DNA from: an uncultured Selenomonas sp.
GTDB lineage: Bacteria; Bacillota; Negativicutes; Selenomonadales; Selenomonadaceae
Direction: 5' to 3'
Assembly (NCBI GenBank): GCA_947167105.1
Contig: CAMVGU010000016.1
Location: forward strand, 1-64,000
Length of the DNA stretch: 64,000 nt
Every line of letters starts with the position of its first letter. Positions within the stretch are counted from its first letter, which is position 1. Made by a program: the position numbers and the translations under genes. The notes beneath the pieces were generated by a model. It was not told the DNA's origin and searched no databases. It saw only the letters and a program-made list of their open reading frames with translations. Below are positions 52,592-61,477 of the stretch, piece after piece.

Positions 52592-52918
52592 TTAGCTGGC
52601 CAGGAACTGCTCCTCGGCGGCATCTGCGGCACGCAGGCACCGAACGAAGGAATCTGTCAGGCGCATTTCACAGCTCGGAACCGCATGCAACAAAACCTGA
52701 TAGTCAGTTGACGACAGCCTGCCGGCAGTGCCATCGGCGGCATAGGCCACGAAACCATCACCTATCCTGATAAGCACACGGTCTGCACCTACACCCTCGC
52801 AACGATGGGCAAGCAAGCGAATAGCAGCGGGGCCCGGCATGAAATCCGACCTGCCGTCCATCACCAAATATTCCTTATCATCGACCACAAAATCCTGCAT
52901 AAGCAGCATGCCTGTCAC
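52592..52918 (-). CDS. Small protein resembling the N-terminal half of diaminopimelate epimerase
   Basis: Up to 108 residues. The segment AAIRLLAHRCEGVGADRVLI followed by GFVAYAADGTAG resembles the DapF N-terminal region (xxLxxRHxGxGADxxLxx...FNADGSEAEMCGNG). However, the catalytic-Cys segment is replaced by RLSSTDYQVLL and the second DapF lobe is missing. It cannot be a normal epimerase; it may be a degenerate or repurposed domain, or the likeness may be superficial. The start is uncertain (GTG 52918, or Met at residue 4 or 7). It has its own -10 (TATACT, 52950-52955) and terminator, which argues for expression. Confidence 0.5.
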   Translation of the reverse strand: MTGMLLMQDFVVDDKEYLVMDGRSDFMPGPAAIRLLAHRCEGVGADRVLIRIGDGFVAYAADGTAGRLSSTDYQVLLHAVPSCEMRLTDSFVRCLRAADAAEEQFLAS

Positions 52919-53015
52919 CAGCCTTTCTTCATCAAATTCTATGGCCTTAGTATAGCAGGCATTTTACTGCAAGAAAACCACATAATATGCCTTAAATATT
53001 GCAAAAAATGCATTT

Positions 53016-53672
53016 TCAGTCACTCTGCCAGAATTCCCGCGTCAGCACATCAATAGCCGAGATGTGGCCGTCCCTTAGGAATGAGCCAGTATCCAGCATA
53101 ATAAGATTCTTTTTAAGGATGGGCGTGGTCTGTCCCTCCGCCACGGCCTGCACAGGCGTATGTCCGCCGACAATAATTGCCTCGCCTGTATAGTGATTGT
53201 AATATTCCTCACGTACCCACAGCAGGTCATCCTCAGTCTGCTGCTCCAAGGGCTTGGCCGGATTAACACCGGCATGAGCGAAGAAATAACGCTGTCCCCC
53301 CTGCTCTATCTCATAGTGGCAAGGCAGTTTGTGCACAAAATCCAGGTATTTTTGCCAGCCAAATAAGCTCTTTTTCATTGCCTGCAAGGTGGACAAGCCG
53401 CTGTTCAGCAGCCAGCCCCAGCCGCTTTCGCCTGAATCTGCATAGTCAAGCAGCATCTGCTCATGGTTGCCCCGCAGTATCACAACATTCTTTTGTCCTG
53501 CGTGCTCCAGCATCCAGTCCAGCACCTTGACGGAGTCCGGGCCACGGTCTATATAATCACCCAAAAATATCAGGAAATCCCTTTCCGGTTCATAATCCAT
53601 CTTGTGATATACCGACTGAAAACGATCATACATGCCATGGATATCCCCCACTGCTATAATACGTCGATACAT
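53016..53672 (-). CDS. PPP-family serine/threonine-type metallophosphatase
   Basis: The 218 residues carry all PPP signatures: GDIHGMYD (about 9-16), GDYIDRGPDS (about 37-46) and LRGNHEQM (about 66-73), with further metal-ligand histidines in FFAHAGVNP and VGGHTPV. Relatives include bacteriophage-lambda-type protein phosphatases and diadenosine tetraphosphatases (ApaH/PrpE). The substrate, phosphoprotein or Ap4A, cannot be told from sequence. It lies 23 nt after the metal ABC permease gene. Confidence 0.88.
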   Translation of the reverse strand: MYRRIIAVGDIHGMYDRFQSVYHKMDYEPERDFLIFLGDYIDRGPDSVKVLDWMLEHAGQKNVVILRGNHEQMLLDYADSGESGWGWLLNSGLSTLQAMKKSLFGWQKYLDFVHKLPCHYEIEQGGQRYFFAHAGVNPAKPLEQQTEDDLLWVREEYYNHYTGEAIIVGGHTPVQAVAEGQTTPILKKNLIMLDTGSFLRDGHISAIDVLTREFWQSD

Positions 53673-53695
53673 AGGGCCAACTCCTTTCCATCATA

Positions 53696-54532
53696 CTAAT
53701 CATTACGGCGCCAGGCCAGAGTGATAAAGAAAAACAGAGATGATACCACCACAATGGTCGCACCGGCAGCCATATTGCAATAATAGGCTAGTATCAGGCC
53801 GATTACACCGGAGCAGAATGCTATCAATACGGACAGGCAATGATACTGCTTGACATTTGCTGCCACATTGCAGGCAGCAGCGGCCGGCAGCACCAACAGC
53901 GCATTGATGATAAGGAGGCCGACCCACTGGATGCTGATGGCCACCACCACAGCCAGCGTGGCGGCAAACAGGCTCTCCGTCAGGAACACCTTCAGGCCGC
54001 GGCTGCGCGCAAAAGATTGGTTCAGCGACAGCACCAGCAGTTGATTGAACAACCAGGCCCAAATCACTATTACAAGCACAAAGACCGCCAGCAAAGCCTG
54101 TAAATCCTCGACTGTGATGCTGAGAATATCACCTATGAGAAACGCAGAAAATTTATTGAAGCTGCCGCCGTAGCTCATCAGCATCAAGCCAACGGCTATA
54201 GCCGTAGACGAGAACACGCCGATAATCGTATCGGTGGAGGCCGTACTGCGATGCTTGATATAGGTGATGAAAAATGCGAACAGCACCGAGAAGGCAATCA
54301 GGGACATAAGCGGCGACACAGCCCCCAACAGCGCCCCCAGTGCTATGCCTGTGAAGGCGCCATGTCCCAGTGAGTCCGAAAAAAATGCCATGCGATTGGA
54401 CACAACCATGGTGCTGAGCAGCCCGAAAAGCGGTGTCACCAGCAGTACCGCCAGCAGCGCATGCTGCATAAAGGTATGATGCAGCCACCCAAAAGGCAAG
54501 TTGCCCAAAAATCCGGAAATGTATTCTATCAC
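53696..54532 (-). CDS. Metal ABC transporter permease (ZnuB/MntB family)
   Basis: The 278-residue membrane protein with eight to nine helices belongs to the ABC-3 family that imports Zn, Mn or Fe. Family segments include MQHALLAVLLVTPLFGLLSTMVVSNRMAFFSDSLGHGAFTG and LIINALLVLPAAAACNVA. I start at GTG 54532 (IEYISGFLGNLPFG), because GGAGGTGA lies 4 nt upstream; the track start is inside the ATPase gene. The partner ATPase is upstream; no metal-binding lipoprotein gene is in the window. Confidence 0.9.
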   Translation of the reverse strand: MIEYISGFLGNLPFGWLHHTFMQHALLAVLLVTPLFGLLSTMVVSNRMAFFSDSLGHGAFTGIALGALLGAVSPLMSLIAFSVLFAFFITYIKHRSTASTDTIIGVFSSTAIAVGLMLMSYGGSFNKFSAFLIGDILSITVEDLQALLAVFVLVIVIWAWLFNQLLVLSLNQSFARSRGLKVFLTESLFAATLAVVVAISIQWVGLLIINALLVLPAAAACNVAANVKQYHCLSVLIAFCSGVIGLILAYYCNMAAGATIVVVSSLFFFITLAWRRND

Positions 54533-54536
54533 TGCC

Positions 54537-55394
54537 TCACCTCCCCCGCATAGCGTCATCGGGGTGACGCCTGCGTCCCGCCTCCTCAGGCGCTGCGGCC
54601 GCTACCGGCGCCACGCGCTCTGCCTCCTCGCCTGCCAGCAGGCCGAAGATTTCCTTGGTACGTTGGTCGCGAAAAACTTCCTGGGGCGTGCCGCTGCAAA
54701 TGACACCCTTATCCAGCAGCACGACCTGATCCGCATGACGTGCCACCATGTTCAGGTCATGGGATATTAAGATAATGGCCATATCCTCCTGAGCACGCAG
54801 TTCCGCCACAATCTCATAGAACAGTTCCAGACCGTTCTGGTCAACGCCTGAAACCGGCTCATCCAAGAGCAGCAAATCCGGCAACGGGTCCAGGGCCAGC
54901 GCCAGCAACACCCGTTGCAGTTCCCCCCCGGACAGGGCACCGAGCCGCCGGTCAATCAAGTGCTCCGCCCGCACCCTGGAGAGACTTTTTTCAATCCGGG
55001 GGCGCAGGGATTTAGAGGGCCAGAACCAAACGGGTTTCCTGGTCAGGCAGGCCATAAATAGGTCCTGCACCGAAGTCGGCGCACTTACATCGAAGCTCAG
55101 ATACTGAGGCACATAGCCGATAATCGGATGGCCTGTATGCTTGCCCTTGGCATCCACATACTGGAGCTGGCCAGTATGCTTCACTTCCCCAAGAATGGCC
55201 TTCAGCAGCGTAGATTTGCCCGCACCGTTCGGCCCTATAAGGGCGGTCAGTTGGCCACAGTGGACATGCAGGTTTACATCAGAAAATATAACCAGGCTTC
55301 CGGCTTTTACGCCGAAATGCTCTATCTTGGTGCAACAGAGCTTCGCGCAGTCCCCACACGAAGCTGCCTGATGATGCAGTATATTCTTCATCAA
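54537..55394 (-). CDS. Metal ABC transporter ATPase with Cys-rich N-terminus
   Basis: The 285-residue ZnuC/MntA-type ATPase has Walker A IGPNGAGKST (about 53-62), signature ALSGGELQRVLLALA, Walker B LLLDEPVSGVD and H-loop ISHDLNM. The N-terminal 25 residues are unusual: HHQAASCGDCAKLCCTKIEH holds four cysteines and three histidines before the core starts, which could bind metal and sense cytoplasmic supply (inference). The C-terminus is an Ala/Glu/Arg-rich tail. It follows the ABC-2 permease gene by 15 nt. Confidence 0.87.
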   Translation of the reverse strand: MMKNILHHQAASCGDCAKLCCTKIEHFGVKAGSLVIFSDVNLHVHCGQLTALIGPNGAGKSTLLKAILGEVKHTGQLQYVDAKGKHTGHPIIGYVPQYLSFDVSAPTSVQDLFMACLTRKPVWFWPSKSLRPRIEKSLSRVRAEHLIDRRLGALSGGELQRVLLALALDPLPDLLLLDEPVSGVDQNGLELFYEIVAELRAQEDMAIILISHDLNMVARHADQVVLLDKGVICSGTPQEVFRDQRTKEIFGLLAGEEAERVAPVAAAAPEEAGRRRHPDDAMRGR

Positions 55395-55409
55395 AGCAAG
55401 GAAGTCCCC

Positions 55410-56156
55410 CTAACATGTCAAGCGACTAAAAGCCCTGCGGCAGAGCCAGAAACATAGCGCTGCATAGATAAGCAGCACCGCCACCGAAACGGCGGATGCC
55501 GTCCCTCCCGCCCCCAGCTCACGCAGAAGGTAACTGGTGTGGGTCAGCGGCAGGAGCTCAATAATGATACGCAATGCCTCCGGCAGTGCCGTAGTCTTAA
55601 AGAAAGTACCACACAGGAAGGACATGGGCAGCAGGATGTAGGTATTGACCTGGCTCATTTCTTCATAGGTACTGACCTTCATGGCAGCAATAAAGCCGAT
55701 TTCCGCAAAGATGATGCAGTTCAGCACCAGCACCAGCAGAAATAAAGGTGTCAGCATAAGCTGCGTGCCGAAGGCCCAGGCCAGTGCCAGGATGATAGAC
55801 GAGGAAATAAGCCCCCGAAGCACTGCGGCCAGCACCTTGCCAATCACGAAGGCATGGGGCCAAATCGGCGCAATCAGGTATTCTTCCAGGCTCTTGTGGT
55901 AGACACGCTCCGCATGTACCGGCGTAATGCTGTTGAAGCTGATATTCATGGAATTCAGCGCCAGGATACCCGGTACCAAAAAATCCAGATAAGTACCGCT
56001 CTCCACCTGGATGCTGCGCCCCAGCCCCCAGCCGAAGGCCACAAGGTACAGGAGCGGCGCAACCATGCGCGAGAAAATGAATTTTGCCAGCCGCCTGCGC
56101 AGCACGAGCCAGTCACGCCAGAAGACTGTCCAGATATCGAGAATAGCCATACGCAT
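55410..56156 (-). CDS. ABC-2 type transporter permease
   Basis: The 248-residue permease with six membrane helices belongs to the ABC-2/DrrB-NodJ family (YLVAFGWGLGRSIQVESGTYLDFLVPGILALNSM near 36-70, FLCGTFFKTTALPEALR, PLTHTSYLLRE). Such permeases export drugs, polysaccharides or lipids. Its start overlaps the stop of the upstream ATPase gene, so the two are coupled. The substrate is unknown. Confidence 0.88.
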   Translation of the reverse strand: MRMAILDIWTVFWRDWLVLRRRLAKFIFSRMVAPLLYLVAFGWGLGRSIQVESGTYLDFLVPGILALNSMNISFNSITPVHAERVYHKSLEEYLIAPIWPHAFVIGKVLAAVLRGLISSSIILALAWAFGTQLMLTPLFLLVLVLNCIIFAEIGFIAAMKVSTYEEMSQVNTYILLPMSFLCGTFFKTTALPEALRIIIELLPLTHTSYLLRELGAGGTASAVSVAVLLIYAALCFWLCRRAFSRLTC

Positions 56157-56911
56157 CAGACAGCCCCCCTCGTCTCTGTCAGCTTCAGGAAAACATCCTC
56201 CAGATGTGCGGCCTCAAACTGCTTGCGCAGGTTCTCGGGACTGTCCACGGCCACCAGTTCTCCCTTGTTCAGGATAGCAACACGGTCGCATAAGGCCTCT
56301 GCTTCCTCAATATAATGGGTGGTGAGAAACACAGTCACACCATCGGCTGCCATTGACTGCACCATTGCCCAGATACGCCGCCTGACCTGGGGGTCCAAAG
56401 CCACAGTCGGCTCGTCCAGAAACAGGATGCGCGGCCTGTGGAGCAATGCCCTCGCAATCAGGAGGCGCCGCTTCATGCCCCCGGACAGACGCCGCACGCC
56501 ATCATTCACTGACTCGCTGAGCTCAACATAGTCCAGCAGCTCACTAATGCGCTGCTCCCGCTCCGCGCGGGCCAGATGGTGCAGGCGGGCATGCAGTTCC
56601 AGATTTTCCCCCACAGTCAGATCCTGGTCAAAATTCACATGCTGCGGCACGACCCCGATTAAGTTTTTGAGTTCACGGGCATGGGCATAAAGTTCCTTGC
56701 CGCCGTAATAAATCGCCCCGGCTGTCGGCAGGAGCTGCATGGTCAGCAGGCGTATGGTCGTAGTCTTGCCTGCGCCATTCGGCCCAAGCAGGCCGAAAAC
56801 CTCGCCGCTCCTGATGGAGAGCGTCAGTCCCTTCAATGCTTCCTTCCAGCCGTTCCTGCCGGATGCGTCCTTATGGGGATATTTCTTTTGCAGATTCTTG
56901 ATTTCTATCAT
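56156..56911 (-). CDS. ABC-2 transporter ATPase (DrrA/NatA type)
   Basis: The 251-residue ATPase has Walker A GLLGPNGAGKTTT (about 39-51), Q-loop GVVPQHVNF, signature RLSGGMKRRLLIARAL, Walker B ILFLDEPTVALDPQVRRR and H-loop LTTHYIEEAEALCDR. The GGMKRR signature and QVRRRIW are typical of the DrrA/NodI export class. It is the first gene of a run that continues with the ABC-2 permease, the metal ABC pair and the phosphatase. Confidence 0.9.
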   Translation of the reverse strand: MIEIKNLQKKYPHKDASGRNGWKEALKGLTLSIRSGEVFGLLGPNGAGKTTTIRLLTMQLLPTAGAIYYGGKELYAHARELKNLIGVVPQHVNFDQDLTVGENLELHARLHHLARAEREQRISELLDYVELSESVNDGVRRLSGGMKRRLLIARALLHRPRILFLDEPTVALDPQVRRRIWAMVQSMAADGVTVFLTTHYIEEAEALCDRVAILNKGELVAVDSPENLRKQFEAAHLEDVFLKLTETRGAV

Positions 56912-56937
56912 GAATTGACCTAGTACACTCTTGTCAT

Positions 56938-56968
56938 AAAGAGGCTGCCCCGGACCGGAGCAGCCTCT
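56938..56968 (-). terminator. Terminator-like hairpin after pnp
   Basis: Stem AGAGGCTGC / GCAGCCTCT with a partly paired GC-rich loop. The minus-strand tail is only TTTATG, so it may act more as a 3' stabilising hairpin. Confidence 0.55.
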
Positions 56969-56991
56969 CTATTCCCACAAAGGAGGCCCGC

Positions 56992-59061
56992 TTACAGCAG
57001 CACCTTATGGCTGACATTCACGCGGCCCTTTTCATCGATCTCCACGACCTTGACCTGCAGCTGGTCGCCCACCTGCACCACATCCTCCACCTTCTCCACA
57101 CGGCGCTTGGCCAGCTGGGAGATATGGCAAAGCCCCTCACGGCCAGGCAGAAGCTCCACGAAGGCACCGAATTTCAGCAAGCGAGTAACCCTGCCGGTGT
57201 AAACCTCGCCCACCGCAATCTCATGCACGATTTCTTCAATCATCTCTTTCGCGCGGCGCATGCCCTCTGCATCATTCGAGGTGATGAAGATATTGCCGTC
57301 CTCATGGATATCCATCTGGACACCTGTCTCCTCGGTGATACCGCGCACCACCTTGCCGCCAGTGCCGATGACATCGCGGATTTTGTCGATGTCGATTTTG
57401 ACCGTCTCCACGCGGGGAGCATAGGGTGAAAGCTCCTTGGCAGGCTCGGGGATGCACTCCAGCATCTTGCCGAGGATAAACCCACGGCCCCGCTTTGCCT
57501 GTTCAAGGGCTGACCACAGTATATCACGGGTAATGCCCGCCACCTTGATATCCATCTGGATAGCGGTGACGCCCTGCTCGGTACCCGCCACCTTGAAGTC
57601 CATATCACCCAGGGCGTCCTCCATGCCCTGGATATCGGTCAGGATGGTATAGGCATCTCCATCCTTCACAAGTCCCATGGCTACGCCGGACACCGGGCGC
57701 TTGATAGGCACGCCGGCATTCATCAGGGACAAGGTGCTGCCGCAGACGGAGCCCATGGAACTGGAGCCGTTGGACTCCAGCACCTCGGACACAAGGCGGA
57801 TGGTATAGGGGAATTCCTCGATAGAGGGAATAACCGGCACCAGCGCACGCTCAGCCAGTGCTCCGTGGCCGATTTCGCGGCGGCCGGGGGAGCGCATGGG
57901 ACGCGCCTCGCCCACAGAGTAGCCGGGGAAATTGTAGTGATGTATGTAATGCTTTGTCGTCTCGGGGCCAAGGCCGTCAATAATCTGCTCATCCCCCAGG
58001 GCGCCCAGCGTCGTAACATTCAGGATCTGGGTCTGCCCCCTGGTAAAGAGTCCGGAACCGTGGGTGCGCGGCAAAACGCCCACTTCGCAGGAAACGGGGC
58101 GCACCTCATCCAGCGCCCGGCCATCCGGGCGGATTTTTTCATGGGTAATCATCCTGCGGACAATTTCCTTTTCCAGCTTGTAAAGCATGTAGGAAATCTC
58201 CTTATCGGACTCCGGCCAGTCAGCGAGAAAATGCTCCAGGGTATCCGCCTTGATGTCCGCGATATGCGCATCACGATCCAGCTTATCGGGGTTGCGGGTT
58301 GCTTCATCCAAACGTGCGGCCGCATACTCGCGAATACCCTGCTGCAATTCTTCCGGCACTGAGAAAAGCTTCACCTCACGCTTCTCCTTGCCGCAGGCTT
58401 GCTGGATTTGAGCCTGGAACTCGACCAGTCGCTTGATTTCCTCATGGCCGAACAGAATGGCGTCAAGTATGACCTCCTCCGGCAGCTCATTGGCACCGGC
58501 CTCCACCATCATCACGGCATCACGGGAACCGGCCACTGTCAGGTTAAGCGTGGACTCCTCACGCTGGGCCTCAGTCGGATTGATAACAAACTCGCCGTTC
58601 ACGCGGCCAACGCGCACACCGGCAATGGGCCCCAGGAAGGGGATATCGGAAACGGTCAGCGCACAAGAGGCACCGAGCATGGCAATGATTTCCGGGGCAT
58701 TGTCCTGATCCACGGACAGTACAGTCGCAACAATCTGCACATCATTGCGGAATCCCTCCGGAAACAGGGGGCGAATTGGTCGGTCAATGAGGCGCGCACA
58801 GAGAACGGCATCACTGGAAGGACGGCCCTCGCGCTTGATGAAGCCCCCCGGTATCTTGCCGGCAGCATACATCTTCTCCTCATAATCGACAGTGAGGGGG
58901 AAGAAATCCACGCCCTCCCTCGGCTCTGCCGAAGCCGTAGCCGTCACCAGCACCACTGTATCGCCATAGCGCACCAGCACCGCACCGTTAGCCTGTTTCG
59001 CCATCTTGCCCTGCTCGACGATGAGCCGGCGTCCGCCCAACTCCATGCTGAAACTATTCAT
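56992..59061 (-). CDS. pnp: Polyribonucleotide nucleotidyltransferase (PNPase)
   Basis: The 689-residue 3'-5' phosphorolytic exoribonuclease has two RNase PH domains (first about 8-140, with [25 protein letters not shown]; second about 320-540, with [14 protein letters not shown] and the [18 protein letters not shown] catalytic region). A KH domain (about 555-610, [23 protein letters not shown]) and an S1 domain (about 620-688, [23 protein letters not shown]) follow. It lies downstream of rpsO but beyond a terminator, so it may be expressed separately or by read-through. Confidence 0.96.
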   Translation of the reverse strand: MNSFSMELGGRRLIVEQGKMAKQANGAVLVRYGDTVVLVTATASAEPREGVDFFPLTVDYEEKMYAAGKIPGGFIKREGRPSSDAVLCARLIDRPIRPLFPEGFRNDVQIVATVLSVDQDNAPEIIAMLGASCALTVSDIPFLGPIAGVRVGRVNGEFVINPTEAQREESTLNLTVAGSRDAVMMVEAGANELPEEVILDAILFGHEEIKRLVEFQAQIQQACGKEKREVKLFSVPEELQQGIREYAAARLDEATRNPDKLDRDAHIADIKADTLEHFLADWPESDKEISYMLYKLEKEIVRRMITHEKIRPDGRALDEVRPVSCEVGVLPRTHGSGLFTRGQTQILNVTTLGALGDEQIIDGLGPETTKHYIHHYNFPGYSVGEARPMRSPGRREIGHGALAERALVPVIPSIEEFPYTIRLVSEVLESNGSSSMGSVCGSTLSLMNAGVPIKRPVSGVAMGLVKDGDAYTILTDIQGMEDALGDMDFKVAGTEQGVTAIQMDIKVAGITRDILWSALEQAKRGRGFILGKMLECIPEPAKELSPYAPRVETVKIDIDKIRDVIGTGGKVVRGITEETGVQMDIHEDGNIFITSNDAEGMRRAKEMIEEIVHEIAVGEVYTGRVTRLLKFGAFVELLPGREGLCHISQLAKRRVEKVEDVVQVGDQLQVKVVEIDEKGRVNVSHKVLL

Positions 59062-59154
59062 CAGTTTCCCTCCTGCTTAATATTCCCGATACATACATGT
59101 TTGTATACTTCTGCTTTAATTGCGTAAATCCTGCCGAAATAGTTTAGTAACCAT

Positions 59155-59181
59155 GAAAAAAAGCGGGAACGAATCCCGCTT
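59155..59181 (-). terminator. Terminator of rpsO
   Basis: 8-bp stem AAGCGGGA / TCCCGCTT with a 5-nt loop, followed on the minus strand by a T run. It separates rpsO from pnp. Confidence 0.85.
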
Positions 59182-59205
59182 TCTCTCCGTATGCTGAATG
59201 GACAA

Positions 59206-59472
59206 TTACTTGCGCAGGTTCAGGCGGGAGATAATGGAGCGATAGCGCTCAATATCCGTCTTGTAGAGGTAGCTGAGGAGACGGCGGCGATGACCGACCA
59301 TCTTCAGCAGGCCGCGACGGGAATGATGATCCTTCTTGTGCTCCTTCAGATGCTCGGTGAGGTACTGGATACGAGCCGTCAGCACCGCAATCTGCACCTC
59401 CGGCGAACCGGTATCGCCTTCGTGCACCGCATACTTCTGCATGATTTCTGTCTTTGCTTCCTGAGTCAACAT
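59206..59472 (-). CDS. rpsO: 30S ribosomal protein S15
   Basis: The 88-residue protein is full length. The family core reads [27 protein letters not shown] (about 20-46) and [24 protein letters not shown], the 16S-binding helices. S15 is a primary binding protein of the 30S central domain. It has its own promoter, a 90-nt leader with potential autoregulatory structure, a strong GGAGG RBS and its own terminator. Confidence 0.97.
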   Translation of the reverse strand: MLTQEAKTEIMQKYAVHEGDTGSPEVQIAVLTARIQYLTEHLKEHKKDHHSRRGLLKMVGHRRRLLSYLYKTDIERYRSIISRLNLRK

Positions 59473-59560
59473 GTTTCTGTTCCTCCTGATTTATGAAAAT
59501 AAATTGCCAATGGCTAAGAAGACGTCGGAGTGTCGCCATCCGAGCCAAGGCTCCTAAGAC
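59473..59560 (-). promoter_or_regulatory. rpsO leader, candidate S15 autoregulatory RNA
   Basis: The untranslated leader contains GGCTCGGATGGCGACACTCCGA (TCGG/CCGA stem) and a longer-range pairing of TTAGGAG/TTGGC with TCTTCTTAGCC/GCCATTGG segments. S15 represses its own mRNA in many bacteria through varied leader structures. This one is a candidate by position and structure only. Confidence 0.4.
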
Positions 59561-59567
59561 CTCTACC

Positions 59568-59597
59568 AGTATATCACAGGATTTCAAGCCCTGTAAA
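59568..59597 (-). promoter_or_regulatory. Promoter of rpsO
   Basis: Minus-strand -35 TTTACA (59592-59597), 18-bp spacer, -10 TATACT (59568-59573). It lies just past the ribF stop codon (59601). Confidence 0.65.
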
Positions 59598-59600
59598 CAT

Positions 59601-60545
59601 TTATCTGCTAACTGAACGATATTTCTGCCAGACTTTTTTTGCCGCTTCCCTGTCCCGGTGCATCTGCTTCACCAGCAGCTCCGCTGATGCGAATTTCCTT
59701 TCACCGCGCAACTGCTCAAAGAAGCTCACCGCCAGGACCTGATCGTATATATTCTTGCTGAACTCCTGGATATTCACTTCCATGCGGGTCTCTCTTTCGC
59801 CTGCAAATGTCGGATTGCGGCCGATATTCGCCAGGGCTGCATAGGTTCTTCCGCCATAGGCTGCCTCCGCTGCATAGACTCCTGCAGGCAGCATGGCCCG
59901 CTGCGGGCCGATGGCGATGTTGGCAGTGGGGAAGCCCAGCAAGCGTCCGCGTTTGTCACCGTGTCGCACCCTGTCCAGCACAGTGAAGGGATAACCGAGA
60001 AAGGCATTGGCAGAGGCCAGGTCGCCGGCCAGCAGGCACTCGCGGATACGGGTGCTGCTGACCGCCCTGCCCTCCATTTCCACCGTCGGACAGATTTCCG
60101 CTGCAAATCCATAGGTACTGCCTGCACGTTGCAGCAGACGCCGTGTGCCACGGCCCCGCTCGCCAAAAGTGTAATTCGCACCTGTTACCACGTAGCGCGG
60201 CGCGAAATGCGCCTGCAGCAGCAGCAGGAAGTCCTCGGGGCTGACCTGGGAAAACTCCCGCGTGAAGGGCACCGACATAAGAACGTCCACTCCCAGAGTC
60301 TCCAGACGTGACTGCCGCAGCAGGTTGTTGCCAATCTGGGGCGGCAGGCTCTCCGGGGCCAGCACGGACAGGGGATGATTGCTGAAAGTATAGACCAGCG
60401 ACTTGCCGCCGACTTCCCTGGCCAGCTCCACGGCCCGCCTGACAATGCACTGATGCCCCAGATGCACGCCGTCGAACATACCCAGGGCTACAACAAGTTT
60501 AGGATATTTTTTTCGCAGATCCGTCAGCTTAGTATAGACTTCCAT
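59601..60545 (-). CDS. ribF: Bifunctional riboflavin kinase / FAD synthetase
   Basis: The 314-residue enzyme makes FMN then FAD. The N-terminal FAD synthetase domain has VALGMFDGVHLGHQCIV (about 16-32) and VVTGANYTFGERGRGT. The C-terminal riboflavin kinase domain has VRHGDKRGRLLGFPTANIAI (about 190-210) and MEVNIQEFSKNIYDQ. I start at ATG 60545 (MEVYTKLTDL); TTG 60554 is possible. It lies 21 nt after truB in the conserved infB-rbfA-nrnA-truB-ribF-rpsO order. Confidence 0.94.
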   Translation of the reverse strand: MEVYTKLTDLRKKYPKLVVALGMFDGVHLGHQCIVRRAVELAREVGGKSLVYTFSNHPLSVLAPESLPPQIGNNLLRQSRLETLGVDVLMSVPFTREFSQVSPEDFLLLLQAHFAPRYVVTGANYTFGERGRGTRRLLQRAGSTYGFAAEICPTVEMEGRAVSSTRIRECLLAGDLASANAFLGYPFTVLDRVRHGDKRGRLLGFPTANIAIGPQRAMLPAGVYAAEAAYGGRTYAALANIGRNPTFAGERETRMEVNIQEFSKNIYDQVLAVSFFEQLRGERKFASAELLVKQMHRDREAAKKVWQKYRSVSR

Positions 60546-60566
60546 CGAAAACAAAATCTCCTGATT

Positions 60567-61418
60567 CTAATTTTGCACAATGACCTTGCGCGCCGTCACG
60601 GACTGCGTGCCAGCATCGTAATAACCTATGCCGAGGAACTCGCCCTCCGCATAAACACGCAGCTCACCGCTCTCACCCGGATAGCAGCGTTCTGTGCTTG
60701 AAAGCCCATTGCAAAAGGCCCTGCGGCGTCCCTTACGCAGCTCATAGCGCGGCAACTGCCCGAGGCAAAGATCCGGGGGCAGCAGGGCTGCCGCCCCCTG
60801 GGCGGCCAGTTCCTCCAGGCTCACAGCCTCCGCCAGCACAAAGGCACCTACGCGCCGCCGCACCAGAAAAGACATGGCAGCCGGAATGCCCAGTGCCTTG
60901 CCTATATCCGCACACAGGCTGCGAATATAGGTTCCCTTAGAGCAATCCACATCAAGGATGATGCTATCTGCATGCACGGCCAAAAGTTCCAGGCGATAAA
61001 TCTCCACCTCACGCTCCGGCATCTCTACCTCCATGCCCTCACGCACCAGGTCGCAAGCCCTCCTGCCTTCTATCTTGATGGCTGAATGGGCTGGCGGCAC
61101 CTGCTTGATTCTGCCTTTGAACTGCCGTAAAGCCGCCTCTATGCTCTCCCTGGAAGGCAGCACAAAATCCTGCTGCTTTGCTATTATCTCGCCTGTATCG
61201 TCGCCGCTGTCCGTAGCAAAGCCGAATCGCACCTCGGCACGGTAAGTCTTGCCCGTGGCCTCCAGGTATTCAATGAGGCGAGCCGAAGGGCCGACGGCCA
61301 CCGGCAGTACCCCTGACGCCCCAGGATCCAATGTCCCCGCATGGCCGACACGCTTCTGATGCAGCACGTGGCGCACATAGCCCACCACATCATGGGATGT
61401 CATGCCGGGAGGCTTCAA
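60567..61418 (-). CDS. truB: tRNA pseudouridine(55) synthase TruB, uncertain N-terminus
   Basis: TruB makes pseudouridine 55 in the tRNA T loop. The 283 residues contain KPPGMTSHDVVGYVR and the catalytic motif GHAGTLDPGASGVLPVAVG (Asp about 31), plus DCSKGTYIRSLCADIG and a C-terminal PUA-like domain (about 225-283). The only in-frame start is a TTG with no RBS. The frame remains open upstream and encodes SGFLNI just before it, which family members normally have. Either a non-standard start or a small frameshift relative to the ATG that follows the nrnA stop (TAAATG) is likely. Confidence 0.9.
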   Translation of the reverse strand: MKPPGMTSHDVVGYVRHVLHQKRVGHAGTLDPGASGVLPVAVGPSARLIEYLEATGKTYRAEVRFGFATDSGDDTGEIIAKQQDFVLPSRESIEAALRQFKGRIKQVPPAHSAIKIEGRRACDLVREGMEVEMPEREVEIYRLELLAVHADSIILDVDCSKGTYIRSLCADIGKALGIPAAMSFLVRRRVGAFVLAEAVSLEELAAQGAAALLPPDLCLGQLPRYELRKGRRRAFCNGLSSTERCYPGESGELRVYAEGEFLGIGYYDAGTQSVTARKVIVQN

Positions 61419-61477
61419 GATGTTCAGGAAGCCGCTGAGGTTGGCAGCCGCAGCTTCCTCTGCCGGAGCGCCCTCAT

